In this document: piece after piece, positions 45,191 to 55,900 of the stretch
Layout of the letters: every line of letters starts with the position of its first letter
Numbering within the stretch: the stretch's first letter is position 1
Assembly (NCBI GenBank): GCA_963921825.1
Contig: OY997590.1
Span: 38,271,039-38,335,038 of the forward strand
Length of the DNA stretch: 64,000 bases
Direction of reading: 5' to 3'
Source of the DNA: Erodium maritimum
Lineage: Eukaryota; Streptophyta; Magnoliopsida; Geraniales; Geraniaceae
Notes under the pieces: model-generated
Told to the model about the DNA's origin: nothing
Databases searched by the model: none
What the model saw: only the letters and a program-made list of their open reading frames with translations
Translations under genes and position numbers: made by a program

Positions 45191-45716
45191 AATTCATCTC
45201 CTGCAATGTGAGGGGGATGAATGACGTCCAGAAGAGACGGTGCATTAGGGTGGCTCTTTCGAAACAACACCCTGATATGGTTTTGTTTCAGGAAACAAAG
45301 CGGGAGGAGATTCATCCTTTTATCCTTCGAAGCTGGGTTTTTCTGAATGGTTGGGACTTCGCCTTTATACCCTCCGTAGGTGCATCTGGGGGAGTCCTAT
45401 TGGTTTGGAGAAAGGTTTGATCATTGCAGAATCCATCCCGATTACGGTGATTAATGTCTATGCCCCGACCGAAAGTGGCCCCGTGTTTTGGGGTCTAGTC
45501 CATGATTGTTGGTCTTTGCCGTGGGCAATGCCGGGTTCTTTCTTGGGGGCTTTTGAAGGGTGGTTTTTGATGTCGTTTGGTGCGCGAGGCTCTGGTTGGG
45601 TGAAGCTTTGTTATCTATCTTGTTGGTACGTCTGGGAGCAACGTAATGCTGTAGTGTTTCGGAACACTAGGTTGACGGAGATGGAGATGTTGTCATTTTT
45701 CAGCCTCTCGCTTTGA
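45184..45716 (+). pseudogene. LINE ORF2 remnant: endonuclease start joined to C-terminus
   Basis: ATG 45184 overlaps the ORF1 stop by seven bases (atggtga). The N-terminus is an AP-endonuclease-like domain: FISCNVRGMND, VLFQETKREE and GGVLLVW, then, after a frame change near 45410, VINVYAPTE. At about 45490 the sequence passes abruptly to the ORF2 C-terminal region (CYLSCWYVWEQRNAVVFRN), which follows the RT in plant L1 elements. The rest of the endonuclease and the whole reverse transcriptase are absent. Confidence 0.85.
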
Positions 45717-46283
45717 GTCTGCTGAAGTTGGCGGGTGATCTGGTTCCTGAGGTGTCCTTTGAGCATTGGAAGGTGGCGCCAGCTTCGTGCCTACGGCGTC
45801 GTCGTCGTAGGAGATTCATGTTAAGGGAAGTGTAATTTCCATTTTACTTCCTGTACTTATTTCTTGTTTGCAGGTTGTCCTGTTGGATTCCTGTTTTTAA
45901 TAAAAAATCGTTTATCCAAAAAAAAAAATTATTAGATTTCACATTCGTTAACCAAACCATGCGTTAATTGGAAGTCATGTTTACTTGTACCCATGACCGA
46001 CTCTTCGCGTGAATGGATAACTAAGTGTCTTAGGTGGTAGCTTGTATATAGATCTAATTATTTTCTAAACTTAAAAAACACTTTTACTTTTTTGCCCTTT
46101 ATTTTCACTTTCGGGGATGTGGAAGTGACAGCCACGTCCCTAGGTTTTAGCAAAGTACTAGTGATACCTCTACTCCCCGTGGGATCGACCAATACTTAAC
46201 CGTCTCTATATTGCTTGATGACTATGTCCTGATGCACGTTAAAAGAGAGATTTGACACATATTCATCCCCACTCATCACTTGG

Positions 46284-47385
46284 ACGAACCCCTTATTGGA
46301 CCATAGGGTGTTCAGCCAAGACCCATTATTTTAATATAATTGGCTCTTTATTTGTTTATTTAACTACTATACTTTGTAATAATTAAATGTCAATTTAATT
46401 TTTTTCTCGTGAGTTTTTAATTTAATTAAAGCGCTACATTATATCAAATATAACTAGTACGCTACTTTAATTAATCAAAATATTTTCGTTCACTTTGTTG
46501 TGGACTTTCTCTATTATGTGTGACCCTTTAGGATTCATATGATCGTTAGTAGTGAAATGAAACGAGACGTTTCATCCACAAGTGATGGTGACGTCTGGCA
46601 AGTACCATGACCACCCAAGCCATACGAATTAATGGCCAATACTTCGTCAAGTCTTGTTATCTCTTGTAGTCTTATCCTCTAGTCATTTAGCGATTTTCAC
46701 AACTGAAAAAAAGCATAGAACCTTCATCATTTCTAATTTAGTCTTAACATTTTCTCTTGATTGTGAGTGAGGAATGTAGGTGACTAATCACACGCATGGC
46801 CATGCTTTTATTACAATCCTCCTACTCATCAAGAGCGACGTTTTAATGACATCTAACTTGTGTAACCACAAGCGACAAGTCATTATGATTATCACCCATA
46901 GGTCTCACATATGTGTATTAATGTCTAAGCACGACCTTTATAGCTATCGATTAGGATAAACGTTTGGTTAGCTCAAAACACGAATCCCAATCATGTAAAT
47001 CACATTGTGATATCATGGTCGTAGGACTAAGGACTACGTGTGTAGTTGAGATGTACTCATGTCTTAGTTCTATGAAGTACTCTCAAGGTGGGTTGTCCAA
47101 ATGTCAAACTCTTTGGCATTCGTGACTTTGACTCATATCCTTACATGCATGATCAGTAAAATGTGATCTTGTCGTCATAAACAACTTTTGATCTAACTAT
47201 TGGATTAGTCTATGGAAAAATCAATGGATTAACTCTTTTGCCTTATGAGGGTTATACTATCAGGGAAATGTTCCCTAATACCTCATAAAAGTAACTCATT
47301 CATGGTTTTACTAACATTACAACTTCATGATAATAAAACCTTAGCCAACTTATTTATTAACTCACAACGACGTTTGTAACATGTC
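46284..47385 (-). other. Copia-LTR-like degraded sequence, no gene
   Basis: AT-rich, without useful ORFs. On the plus strand the block near 46760-46840 (gtgactaatcacacgcatgg, ccatgc, tcaagagcgac) resembles 56510-56585 of the copia LTR (catgtgcatggccatgc, tctcgatcaag). This suggests a related, older LTR in the same minus orientation. The ends could not be fixed. The left half probably lies before 41563, on the other side of the solo LTR. Confidence 0.35.
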
Positions 47386-48058
47386 AATGTGGATTTGTCC
47401 TAAGGCACAAAACCCTAACATGACCAACGTTTCCATGCTCATGTGTGCTCACGATTATGCCATGTTGAATGTTTCCTCTTGGTTTGGAAGACCTTTGTGG
47501 GGTGACCATTGTTATCGCCCGAGGCTTCCAGGGGAAATGCTCTATGTCACAACTGTTGACACTGCCCGTTCCTTTAGGCGTAGAGGACTTGAAACCGTTG
47601 ATGTTGCTGGATGATTGGAACATACTAGGCGGTAGGATTGTCCACTAATGCAGATTCTTCTCTAGAGCCTTGTACTCTTGAGCCTAAGGATTGCAAGAGG
47701 AAATGTCTGAGACCGTGCCAATAGCAACTAGTTTGGGCAGGCATGAAGCGAAGGCATATTCATGGTGTTCTCAACACACCACCTATGCAGATTGTCCGAG
47801 CGTTCGTTCGTGGCCCTTGTTTTCCCTAGTTAGCAGATTGCAAGGCGTGCACACGTCCTCACTAAGGCAACCCAAAGCTTTGGCCAGTTCACTCGCCGAG
47901 GACGGCGAGATCATAGCGGGGAAGGATTATCACAATCGCGCAATAGTGCCTCAAGTTTTGACCACTTTCGTTGTAACCATCCAACTTTATCCTATCCGAA
48001 GCACGTCGTGGCGTGCTAGTTTTGTTCGTTGCGCTCATTGTGGCACAACATCACATCG
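47386..48058. other. Unassigned sequence
   Basis: Moderately GC-rich. Short frames are open on both strands (47381-47614 plus, 47384-47623 minus, 47691-48107 plus) but none shows a family signature. It adjoins the inverted gypsy LTR on its right and may be its divergent U5 side or an old fragment. Confidence 0.3.
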
Positions 48059-48688
48059 TGCAAGATATTTAAGTGAGCAACGTGTGTACGAGAAAGTGAA
48101 CACTTGACTATTCATAATATCAACCTATTTATACAATCTGTGGGGTGGTAACTTGTATGTATGAAGTAACAAGTTTTGGCCACATCCTTTTTTTTATCAG
48201 AGAGAAATATAGGGAAATCCGATTTTAGCCTAATCTAACCCATCACCCACACTTATGCCCAAGTAAGTGTATCCACCGGGATTCGAACCTATGACCTCAA
48301 GCAGAGGTAAGATGTGAAGAGGTATTCACCACCAGGCTAACCCATGTGGCCACATCCTACTTAAACAAAATGATTAGGAAGCTACTACACTCCATGAATG
48401 TTTACACCTCATAAGTTTGATGTTCCACCACATGTATTCTTCATCAAGTTGATCCTTCATGGGAAGAAATGATGTAGTCGTGTGCTCCTAGCATGGCTCC
48501 ATGAGCTTTCACGTGCTAGACGTGTGGAGGACACAAGCACCTCTCCATGTTAAGATGCATCTATTGGAATGTAAGGTCCATGGGTTGGATACTTTTCATG
48601 GTCTTGATCAATTAGTACTTCGTGCTTGAGGTAGATACAAAAGTATAGCACGATCAAAAAACAAGTTTGGATCTTTCGGGTCGTGACA
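48059..48688 (-). repeat. Inverted copy of the gypsy LTR, 3' LTR, carrying a SINE
   Basis: On the minus strand it starts TGTCACGACCCGAAAGATCC at 48688 and matches 30250-30442 plus 39901-40179, apart from a SINE. A purine tract (aagggtggggagaa) directly precedes it, so it is a 3' LTR of a minus-strand element whose interior lies to the right. Similarity to the other copy ends at 48059. Confidence 0.7.
48188..48346 (-). mobile_element. tRNA-derived SINE with 11-base target duplication
   Basis: A 159-base insert relative to the LTR copy at 39.9-40.1 kb, flanked by tggccacatcc at 48177-48187 and 48347-48357. On the minus strand the 5' part has an A-box-like ttagcctggtggt and a perfect B box ggttcgaatcc (plus 48279-48289), the internal RNA polymerase III promoter of tRNA genes. 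It ends in A8. No tRNA fold is kept beyond the boxes. It would be mobilised by a LINE reverse transcriptase. Confidence 0.9.
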
Positions 48689-48689
48689 T

Positions 48690-48703
48690 TCTCCCCACCC
48701 TTG
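48690..48703 (-). other. Polypurine tract of the inverted gypsy element
   Basis: On the minus strand a run aagggtggggagaa precedes the LTR start TGTCACG. It sets the orientation and shows that the interior lies between about 48.7 and 50.2 kb. Confidence 0.7.
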
Positions 48704-49000
48704 TCGTCCTCGACGAGGGTGAAGTCTTCCACTTGTTGCGGAAACTTGGATGTGACTTGCATAACTTCTTCAACCAGAAATGCTTTCGGATTTGCCAAGA
48801 CGCATGTTTGGCCCTTAGTCGGCATTGTGTAGAAGCTTTAGCAATATGGCCGTATGCCTTGGCATTCTTGTTGAGTACGGGCGTGGATGTTATGGATGGA
48901 AACCGAGTTGGCTGCGTACTCTAATAGGCGTCTCATCAAAGATCAACAATCTTTCATGTGGAATAGGATAAGCTTTATATGTCATAAAGAACTTCATACC

Positions 49001-49264
49001 TTATATCAGATTGTGTTCTTTTATTAGCACTGTAATCAAATCTAGATGGCCCACCCGTTCACCAATCTTCATGTTGATGGATTCAACCATTCCATGGACC
49101 ATCAAAGTTGCTTCCGAGTTAATTTCTTTCACACTGACCCTAACTTTCTTTACTTCAAGACCAAGACGCTTTGCCTCATCCTCTTTCATGAAGCAATAGG
49201 TAGCGTATGTATCAATCATGGTTGAAAAGGCCATGCCATGGACAATGGTGTCCACAAGAAACAA
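49001..49264 (-). pseudogene. Aspartic protease fragment of the gypsy element
   Basis: The open stretch reads FLVDTIVHGMAFSTMIDTYATYCFM, then KEDEAKRLGLEV. This is the pattern of plant Ty3 retrotransposon proteases (ALVDTGATHSFM-like), but the normal DTGAT is DTYAT, so the catalytic loop is changed. It breaks off at 49001 before the second half of the domain. Confidence 0.7.
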
Positions 49265-49976
49265 TCCTCAATCTTCTCTTGGATCGTTGGTTAACGTAAG
49301 AGGTATGGTAGAGTCTCTTGGCACAGGTTGGTACTTCGTGGTGCAAAGGTGCATACTTTCGATAGTAACTCGCTTGATAGACTTCTCCTCCTCTTCTTGT
49401 AGCTAGGTGCTGAGCCGACCCCTCTTAGGGAAATCACGGTCCAATGAGATCCTTCACAAATTAAAAATAGAGCTGGGGATTTAGGTGGCTTAGCTCCCCC
49501 AAATCTTGATGGCTGGTTGCGGTGGGCTCCCTAACCCATCCCCTGGTTGGTGTTGTGATTTCCGCCACCATGAGTCTTGGATTGGCTTAAGGATTCGTCA
49601 AAGTCCTCCCTTTTGGTAGCTATGTTTAGAGCGGTACGAATATTTTCCACGTTTTGTCGCGCGAACTCCTGTTAAGACCAAGGTTTAAGACCTTCAAGAA
49701 AATTAAACAATAAGTGAGATGCGTTCATATCATTGATTTGTAACATAATAGAGGAGAACTATTTTGCGTATCTGCAGGTCGAGTTCATGTGTTTCAGTTC
49801 TCGCATTCAATTGCGAGCATCCATCAAATCATTCTTTTGGATAGAATTGATTTTAAATTTTTTCCTTGAACCTTTTCCAAGTATTTATGGAGAACATCCC
49901 TTGTTCTATTTCGGCGTGTTTATGCCTACACCAAACAACGACTAAGTCATCAAGATAACAAGCAGCCGTCTGCAGT

Positions 49977-50183
49977 TTAATCCTCACCAACCAAGTTTTG
50001 TGCTTCAAAATAGTGCTCTAGGTGCCATAAGAAATTATCAATCTCTTCAGCATCATGCTTGCCACAAAATACTCTAGGCCTAGGAGCATCAACCCTTAGT
50101 TGGGGTTCCCGAGCCGACATGTTGCATACATCCAAGGCCAGAGCTCGCTTACAAACTATTAAGTTAGTATCTAAAGCGTTCAA
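49977..50183 (-). pseudogene. gag fragment of the gypsy element
   Basis: A 68-codon frame with PRPRVFCGKHDAEEIDNFLW followed by HLEHYFEAQNL, matching the start of the Ty3 gag domain (PxxFxGKxDAxxLxxFLW). The rest of gag is lost or out of frame. Confidence 0.65.
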
Positions 50184-50229
50184 CTGCCTACCAAAAGAAG
50201 TTTACATCTTTGGTTTTTGTGCCCTAGGC

Positions 50230-51941
50230 CAATCTTGATCTTGTATGACATTATCATCAATAGCACTACTATTATCATTTGTGAAATGTTAATAGTGTGA
50301 ATAATACTCCTTCTTAAGATCATCGGGTTGAGGACCTGATAGTAAAACTCTTAGAAGTAATAGAGTATTATTCACTTGATCCATGGTCTTACTGATATAC
50401 TAACACTAGTATGATGTTGGCTGATGATCACGTTTTACTGATCACACATATTGGATATGAAGTCAAATCATAGATGTCATTCAGGGAAATGACATTGGAT
50501 GACCCACTGTGAGAATACTACATAGGAACTGTCATAAGTATTTCTCAGTACCATAATATGACTTAAGTCCTTTGACCTTATAGTCATCATGGTTTCTACA
50601 TAGGTGGCTGTGTGCTTTGACATAGTTAAACGTTGTCTTTAACCGGGCAATTATGAAGGCTGTGATTGGGTGCATAAGTATCTATGTGAGAGATATGGTT
50701 GACTGATAAGGGATCTGTCACTCATACAAATATGAGAGGTATCGTTTAGGCCCCTTGATAAGTGGGACTGCAGGAAAAAGCATGGTCATGCGAATTGATA
50801 AAGAGTTATCACTGGCAGTCTACTTAAAGATCAAGAAACAACGATCGAATAAAATAAGGATGACGGCCATGTGCCTTATTCGATCGAGATATCGTTGGCG
50901 GAAGGGTTAGCATATTAGCGGGTAAAGGTTAAGTCGGATTAATGATCATTATAAACGTTTGGGTAGTCATAATGCATTGCTAGAGGCCAACTATGACATG
51001 TGGACGAAACGAGGATTCCGGGCCCACTGTCAACACGTGTTAGGTCGCACACAACAACGAGCCCAAAATCAAATTGGACTTTTGAAGTCCCTCAAGTGAA
51101 TAAAATAATATATTATATTCGATATAATTTTTATTTATTCATTTAACTCGTTTTTCGAATTACCAATATAATAAAGATTATGTTGGGCAATTAAAATGCA
51201 AAATGACTCTTGAATTTTTGAAATGCAAAGAGAGTTTTTTTTTTTTGCATGACCACTACTCCTAAAATGAGACACTTGTCATAAAAGAAAGTTCAAGAGT
51301 TGAGTTTGCTTGAAATGACTTAGTGGAGTCATGTTTAGGAATAGGTAAGCATGCAAGAAACAGAAGTAAAAAAAATCAGATTTTTCATTGTGTTGAGAAT
51401 GGTTCTCGAAGTGTAGAGAGAAAAACGAGTTTGAGAGACAGAGAGGAAGAAGTGTTCTTCCTTTGTGCTAGCACACAAGCGATTTGAGATATCTTGTTGG
51501 TGTGGATACCGGTAGAAGACAGAACCTTTTGGAAGCGTCTCAACTCACACTCAATCCACCAAATCAATTTGTTTTGGGTGTTCTTGGTTTGCAAGAAGAA
51601 GAGAAAAATCTGCCCAGATTTTTCTGCCCAGTTTATGTCCGACCAGCCACTAGAAAGAGCTCGATTGGAGGTTCATCCGAGGTTCACTCTTGCTGATTTT
51701 TGGAGTGAAAGTTCTACACATATTGGCTTTAAATCTGACCGGAGTGATTTGGATACCAACGGTTTGTTGCTGAGATATACGAGCTGAAAGTTGGTCCCTG
51801 TCTCGAACCAAGCTGAAAAGGTAAAGAGGTAGTCTCTCCTTTAATTTTGTTTGTCGGTTTACTCGGAATTACATGGATCCCGAGGCTATTCTAGGGAATT
51901 TTTTTATTTTCCGCCGTGTTTTACTCCCTAGAATTCCAACA
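50230..51941 (+). repeat. Copia-type LTR-like sequence, plus orientation, truncated or decayed
   Basis: AT-rich, without coding potential. The block near 50850-50890 (aataaggatgacggccatgt, gccttattc) matches, in opposite orientation, text at about 56460-56490 of the copia LTR (aaggcatagagccgtcatcc). It ends agaattccaaca at 51941, a plausible LTR end. The start may be near tgatagtaaaactc at about 50338 but is not proven. The next element inserted seven bases further on. Confidence 0.4.
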
Positions 51942-52476
51942 TACATATTGTTGGGTCTCGATGGAGGGTATGAACACATACTTGCAGCGGAAATAACTCG
52001 AGACCATGTCATAAAACACTACCAAATAGTAGATACACAAGAGAATAAACAATATGGATGTTTCCTTACCAACTAGTTCAAGAAAAGGAAGAGAACACCA
52101 AAGAAACGATGATCGGCTTGAGTCTCCAAGACGCCTACGTATCCAATTGGAATCAAAGCCACGTAGTTCTTCTTTAGATGACTCAAGAACACAACAAGTG
52201 TCACGCCCCAATTTCAGTAAACCGAACTCGGGACGCGAACGTTTTAAAAACATAGAACCACTTGAAACCTGTTTTCATTAAATCACTTTAAAATACCAGT
52301 TTAGTTCAACAAAATAATATTTACAACTTAAAATACGTCCCAACACGTGGACAAAAGTACAAGGTATCCGTCACTAGACTCAAAAGACAAAACCCGGACT
52401 CCGCTCCTAGCTCCACAAGCTTCGAGAGCTCACCTAGTCCGTCCCACGAACAGTACCTGTAGGAAAAGCAGCTAGG

Positions 52477-52494
52477 GGTGAGCGTTCGCTCACC
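52477..52494 (-). other. Conserved LTR hairpin (minus-strand solo LTR)
   Basis: ggtgagcgttcgctcacc on plus is the reverse complement of the 8206 hairpin. On the minus strand it is followed by a pyrimidine tract ending cctacag and gtactg, exactly as in the plus-strand LTRs. Confidence 0.75.
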
Positions 52495-52814
52495 ACCACG
52501 GATAACAGACTGACTACGGCATAATTAGCAGACAAGCAGGTAACACCAACAACGACTCAACACCAGGGAACACCATCCCTAACTCAAGTACTCTGACTGA
52601 ACAAACACCCACGGTGACCTTCCTCGAACGACTCAACACTTCGACACGTAAAGTAGACATGACACAACGATTGGCGACCTCTTCCAAGGACTCAAAAGAA
52701 GGTACGCAACACCAAACATCATCACAAGGGATCACACACCAACCAAGATCACAAAGGATCGCACACCAAAACAAGATCACAAAGGATCGCAAACCAGCTG
52801 CCAAGAACGCCCTC

Positions 52815-52985
52815 CCGGGACTCTAACCCGGTCAGGCCAACCCAAGAATGCTACAACTTACCGGGACTCTAACCCGTAAGCCAGCCGGAAAATCTGCAAC
52901 TTATCGAGACTCTAACTCGTAAGCCAGCCGAAGAATGCTGCAACTTACCAGGACTCTAACCCGCAAGCCAGCCAAAGTATGCTCA
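52815..52985 (-). repeat. 54-base tandem repeat in the minus-strand solo LTR
   Basis: Three units around gggactctaacccgtaagcc, with agaatgctgcaacttacc. Isolated units reappear at about 53403, 53455 and 53608, mixed with the other minisatellite. This is the counterpart of the 57-base array at 61985-62225 in the plus-strand solo LTR. Confidence 0.75.
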
Positions 52986-55900
52986 CAAACCCAAACCACA
53001 CACGCGCGGCCAGGACCCCTTTATTGGCGGACGGGCCCCCTACCCCGTCTGAACATGCAGACGCGTGTGATCGTGGACCCCCGTTTCATGAAGCGGGCCC
53101 CCAACCTCAGGTAACCACAATCACAATCACAATCACAAACACAATCACAAGCAAGTTCAACAACCAGCAACAACACAGGTTCAACACTCACAGGCACTCA
53201 TGGCCACCAAGACACCAACAGTAAAATTCGGACTCAACAGCCCCATAGGCACTCACGGCCTCCCAAGACACACTAACAGTAAAACACGGACTCAACAGCC
53301 CCACAGGCACCCACGGCCTCCCAAGACACACCAACAGTACAACACGGACTCAACAGCCCCACAGGCACTCACGGCCTCCCAAGACACCAACCATAAAACA
53401 CGCTTGCAACTTACCGAGACTCTAACTCGTAAGCCAGCTAAAGAAAGCTTGCAACCCCCCGAGACTCTAACTCGGTCAGGCCAGCCAAAGACACCAACCT
53501 TAGTACACGGGCTCTCAAGACCACCCAAAACACCAAAGGTAAAGACACGAGTTCAACAACCCCACGGGCACTCATGGCCTCTCAAAACTCAACAATAAAC
53601 CACGCCTGCAACTTACCGAGACTCTAACTCGTAAGCCAGCTAAAACACCAACAGTAAAGTACGGCTCTCATGGCCACCCAAACACGAATAACAACACGGG
53701 CTCTCATGGCTACCCAAGACTCAACAATAATAATACGGGCTCTCAAGGCCACCCAAAACTCGATAATAAAACACGGGCTCTCAAGGCCACCCAAAAATCG
53801 ATAATAAAACACGGGCTCTCAAGGCCACCCAAGACACCAAATAAACAATCAAACTCCGGCTTAACCAAGCCTCCAACAGTTCTAATATCAACAGTTCCTC
53901 AAACAACCTCCGGGCATGATCATATGCCTCCAGTACTCCTAATACGCTAAGTTCACAGTCAACCTCCGGGCATGGTCATATGCCTCCAGTAAAACAATTA
54001 CGCTAAGTTCTCTGCTCCTACGACACTACTAAGTGTCACATGCTCTTCTCATAATTATTAAGTTCCCGCAACATGCTTTTCTAATAAACGCTACAATTCC
54101 ATATCATGCTTTTCTAATATTTAAATAAACCTACTTAACCCACGACACCCCGGTGTCACATGCAATTCTACTGTTAACTTTCCCTAGTCAGGGCCGAGAT
54201 CCGGCTACTTTTCCCTACCTCGTGCGTGTTCTCCCAAAAGCCAAACCACGAGCTCCGGTGATAATCTCAACCACTCACCTAGCTTTCCCTTGCCTCGGTC
54301 CGTGGCACGATCTAAAAGAACACAAATTAAAGGCACTTAACTACTCGCAGGAATAAACTGAAAACCATTAAACTCGATGCCCAAAATTAACCCCGACCAT
54401 GTCGATCACTCCCAAACTTCCCAATTACTCGACATTGTCAATAAGGCACCCTTAAAGGCCCGATTCGCCCGACATGGCGAATCTGCCCGGTTTTCAATAA
54501 TTGCCTTCCGGGGATCCAAAAGCCCCCGTTTTCGTTTCTACGGTCTTAGAATATTTCAAGGAACCCAACGCCCTTGACGGAATCGAATTCCGACTTCCGA
54601 GTCAATTAATTAACGTTTAAAGTTTCTAAAACCCGTTAATTACAACTTCTCCAATTTAAATCCAATTTTCGATTCGGTTTAGGATAAATGGTCCGGGGAA
54701 CGTTTTAAACCAGCTGAACGATAAAACCCGAGCACCCGAGCACGTGGGCCTCACCACCCCACTTGGCCGAGAGCTCCTAGGGCTCAAGGGGGGTTCAGCC
54801 ACCATGGTGGTGGCTGGTACCACCTCCGGCCAGCCACCCCATGGCCCGCCGGCCACCACCCACGGTGGCCGGAGCTCTTCCCGAGCACCCGGTCACCGGA
54901 AAACGTGCCATTAAACCCCCAAACTCCTCTAAAACGTCTCCAACACCTCCCCAACCTCCACACAACCCTAAATCATTCAATTTAACAAAACCCTAGCTTT
55001 CCAAAATAAACAAAACGAGAGTCGGTTTGGGTATTACCGTAGAGGAGGATGAGGTGAGCTTGAATCTCTAACTTTTGAGATGATCGAGTGGTGGAGATGA
55101 CGTGAATAGTAGCTCCAAAACCCTACCAACCTTCTTCTTCTCCTCTTCTCTCTTCTCCTTCTCTCTCTAACTTCTCTCTTCGAATTTCTAAATAAATCAA
55201 CTAACTCAAAACTCACCTTTTCTTCCTTTAACCCCTTAGTTTCGGCCACACCTTGTCCACTCACCTTTTCCACCCAAAACTAACACCACCACAAGTTGGA
55301 CAAGTGTCAAGGTGGATCCCACACCTTTTGGAATATATCGACTTGATATTTTCCAATCAGATTCGCGAAAAACGGACGTTTCGGGTCCCGAACGGGCACT
55401 TTTCCCAAGAAATTACGAAACTTGACGGGCTACAAGGAAACGGCTCAATTAAGACCGCTGCGATGACGGCTAAGCTTTTTGGATCCAAAACGGTCCTCGA
55501 ATGGACCAAAACGTCGCTCGGTTGACTTTTCCAGCGAAAAGTCAACATTTCCCAAATTGATCAGAAAGTTGCCCTGAGTCCCCCGGAACTCACTTTGGCC
55601 AATAACGGGGTCAACTTAAGTTCGGTATGACACTCAGGGTCATTTTAGTTTCACTTAAGTGTCAGTCTAATTTTTTTTTAAATTTTTCCTGTTTTTCGCA
55701 GGTTTGACTGCGTTGACCGGGAGTGGTTATTACAACAAGAGGGAGGAAATGTGCCAAACTCGAAATTGTAGTGTGAGAGGGAGAGAAGTTGTGTTTCTAT
55801 TCTTGTCTTGTGATTTGTTGTAGGAAAAAGATGACTTAAACCATCAACAACCATCATGGACAAGTAAGGTGTGAAGCATGGTGTGAAGTAAGAAAAGTAT

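Larger units (their letters stand above)
43014..45927 (+). mobile_element. L1-type LINE with internal deletion, poly(A) tail and 14-base duplication
   Basis: The flanking 14-mers attattagatttca are identical (43000-43013 and 45928-45941). The right end is a taataaaaaatcg signal and an A-run (about 45918-45928), the product of target-primed reverse transcription. ORF1 (RRM protein) and the start of ORF2 (endonuclease) are present. About 3-4 kb containing all of RT is missing, and the sequence jumps to the extreme C-terminus of ORF2. Because both ends and the duplication are intact, the deletion happened inside the element, before or after insertion. Confidence 0.9.
41563..46278 (+). mobile_element. 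Solo LTR with target duplication CTTGG, split by a LINE
   Basis: It starts TGATGAGCATAAATGTG and ends CCCACTCATCA, the first and last seven bases being complementary (TGATGAG/CTCATCA). Flanks are cttgg at 41558-41562 and 46279-46283, a perfect duplication. Without the LINE (43014-45941) it is about 1.79 kb. No internal retrotransposon sequence remains, so it is a solo LTR. The style of its ends suggests a Tat/Athila-type Ty3 element, but strand and family are inferred. It contains a T12-G14 tract at 42083-42108. Confidence 0.8.
48689..50200 (-). mobile_element. Collapsed interior of a minus-strand gypsy element (gag, protease)
   Basis: On the minus strand a gag fragment (50183-49977) is followed by a protease fragment (49264-49001), and only about 300 bases later by the purine tract and 3' LTR. 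RT, RNase H and integrase have been deleted. The interval 49265-49976 contains decayed gag and zinc-knuckle-region text without a continuous frame. Confidence 0.65.
52199..55734 (-). mobile_element. Tekay-type solo LTR with target duplication ACAAG
   Basis: 3536 bases. On plus it starts TGTCACGCCCCAATTTC and ends GGAGTGGTTATTACA, the reverse complement of the Tekay LTR ends. Flanks acaag at 52194-52198 and 55735-55739 are identical. It contains the hairpin (52477-52494), 54-base repeats with actctaacccgtaagccagc (52830-52980), the tcttgggaggccgtgagtgc-type minisatellite in reverse (about 53170-53850) and a GC-rich block (54720-54900) that in the 4954 family is absent or different. It belongs to the same subfamily as the solo LTR at 59722 rather than to the 4954 element. 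Confidence 0.9.

Noticed and set aside
48279-48340. tRNA gene suggested by A and B boxes
   Set aside because: No acceptor stem or cloverleaf can be formed. The A-tail and target duplication show a SINE.
30250-48688. One large element with these LTRs as its two ends
   Set aside because: The LTRs are in opposite orientation and each faces its own primer or purine tract, so they cannot be a 5'/3' pair.
53200-53598. 132-codon repetitive frame in the minus-strand solo LTR
   Set aside because: The same minisatellite read from the other side. No coding signature.
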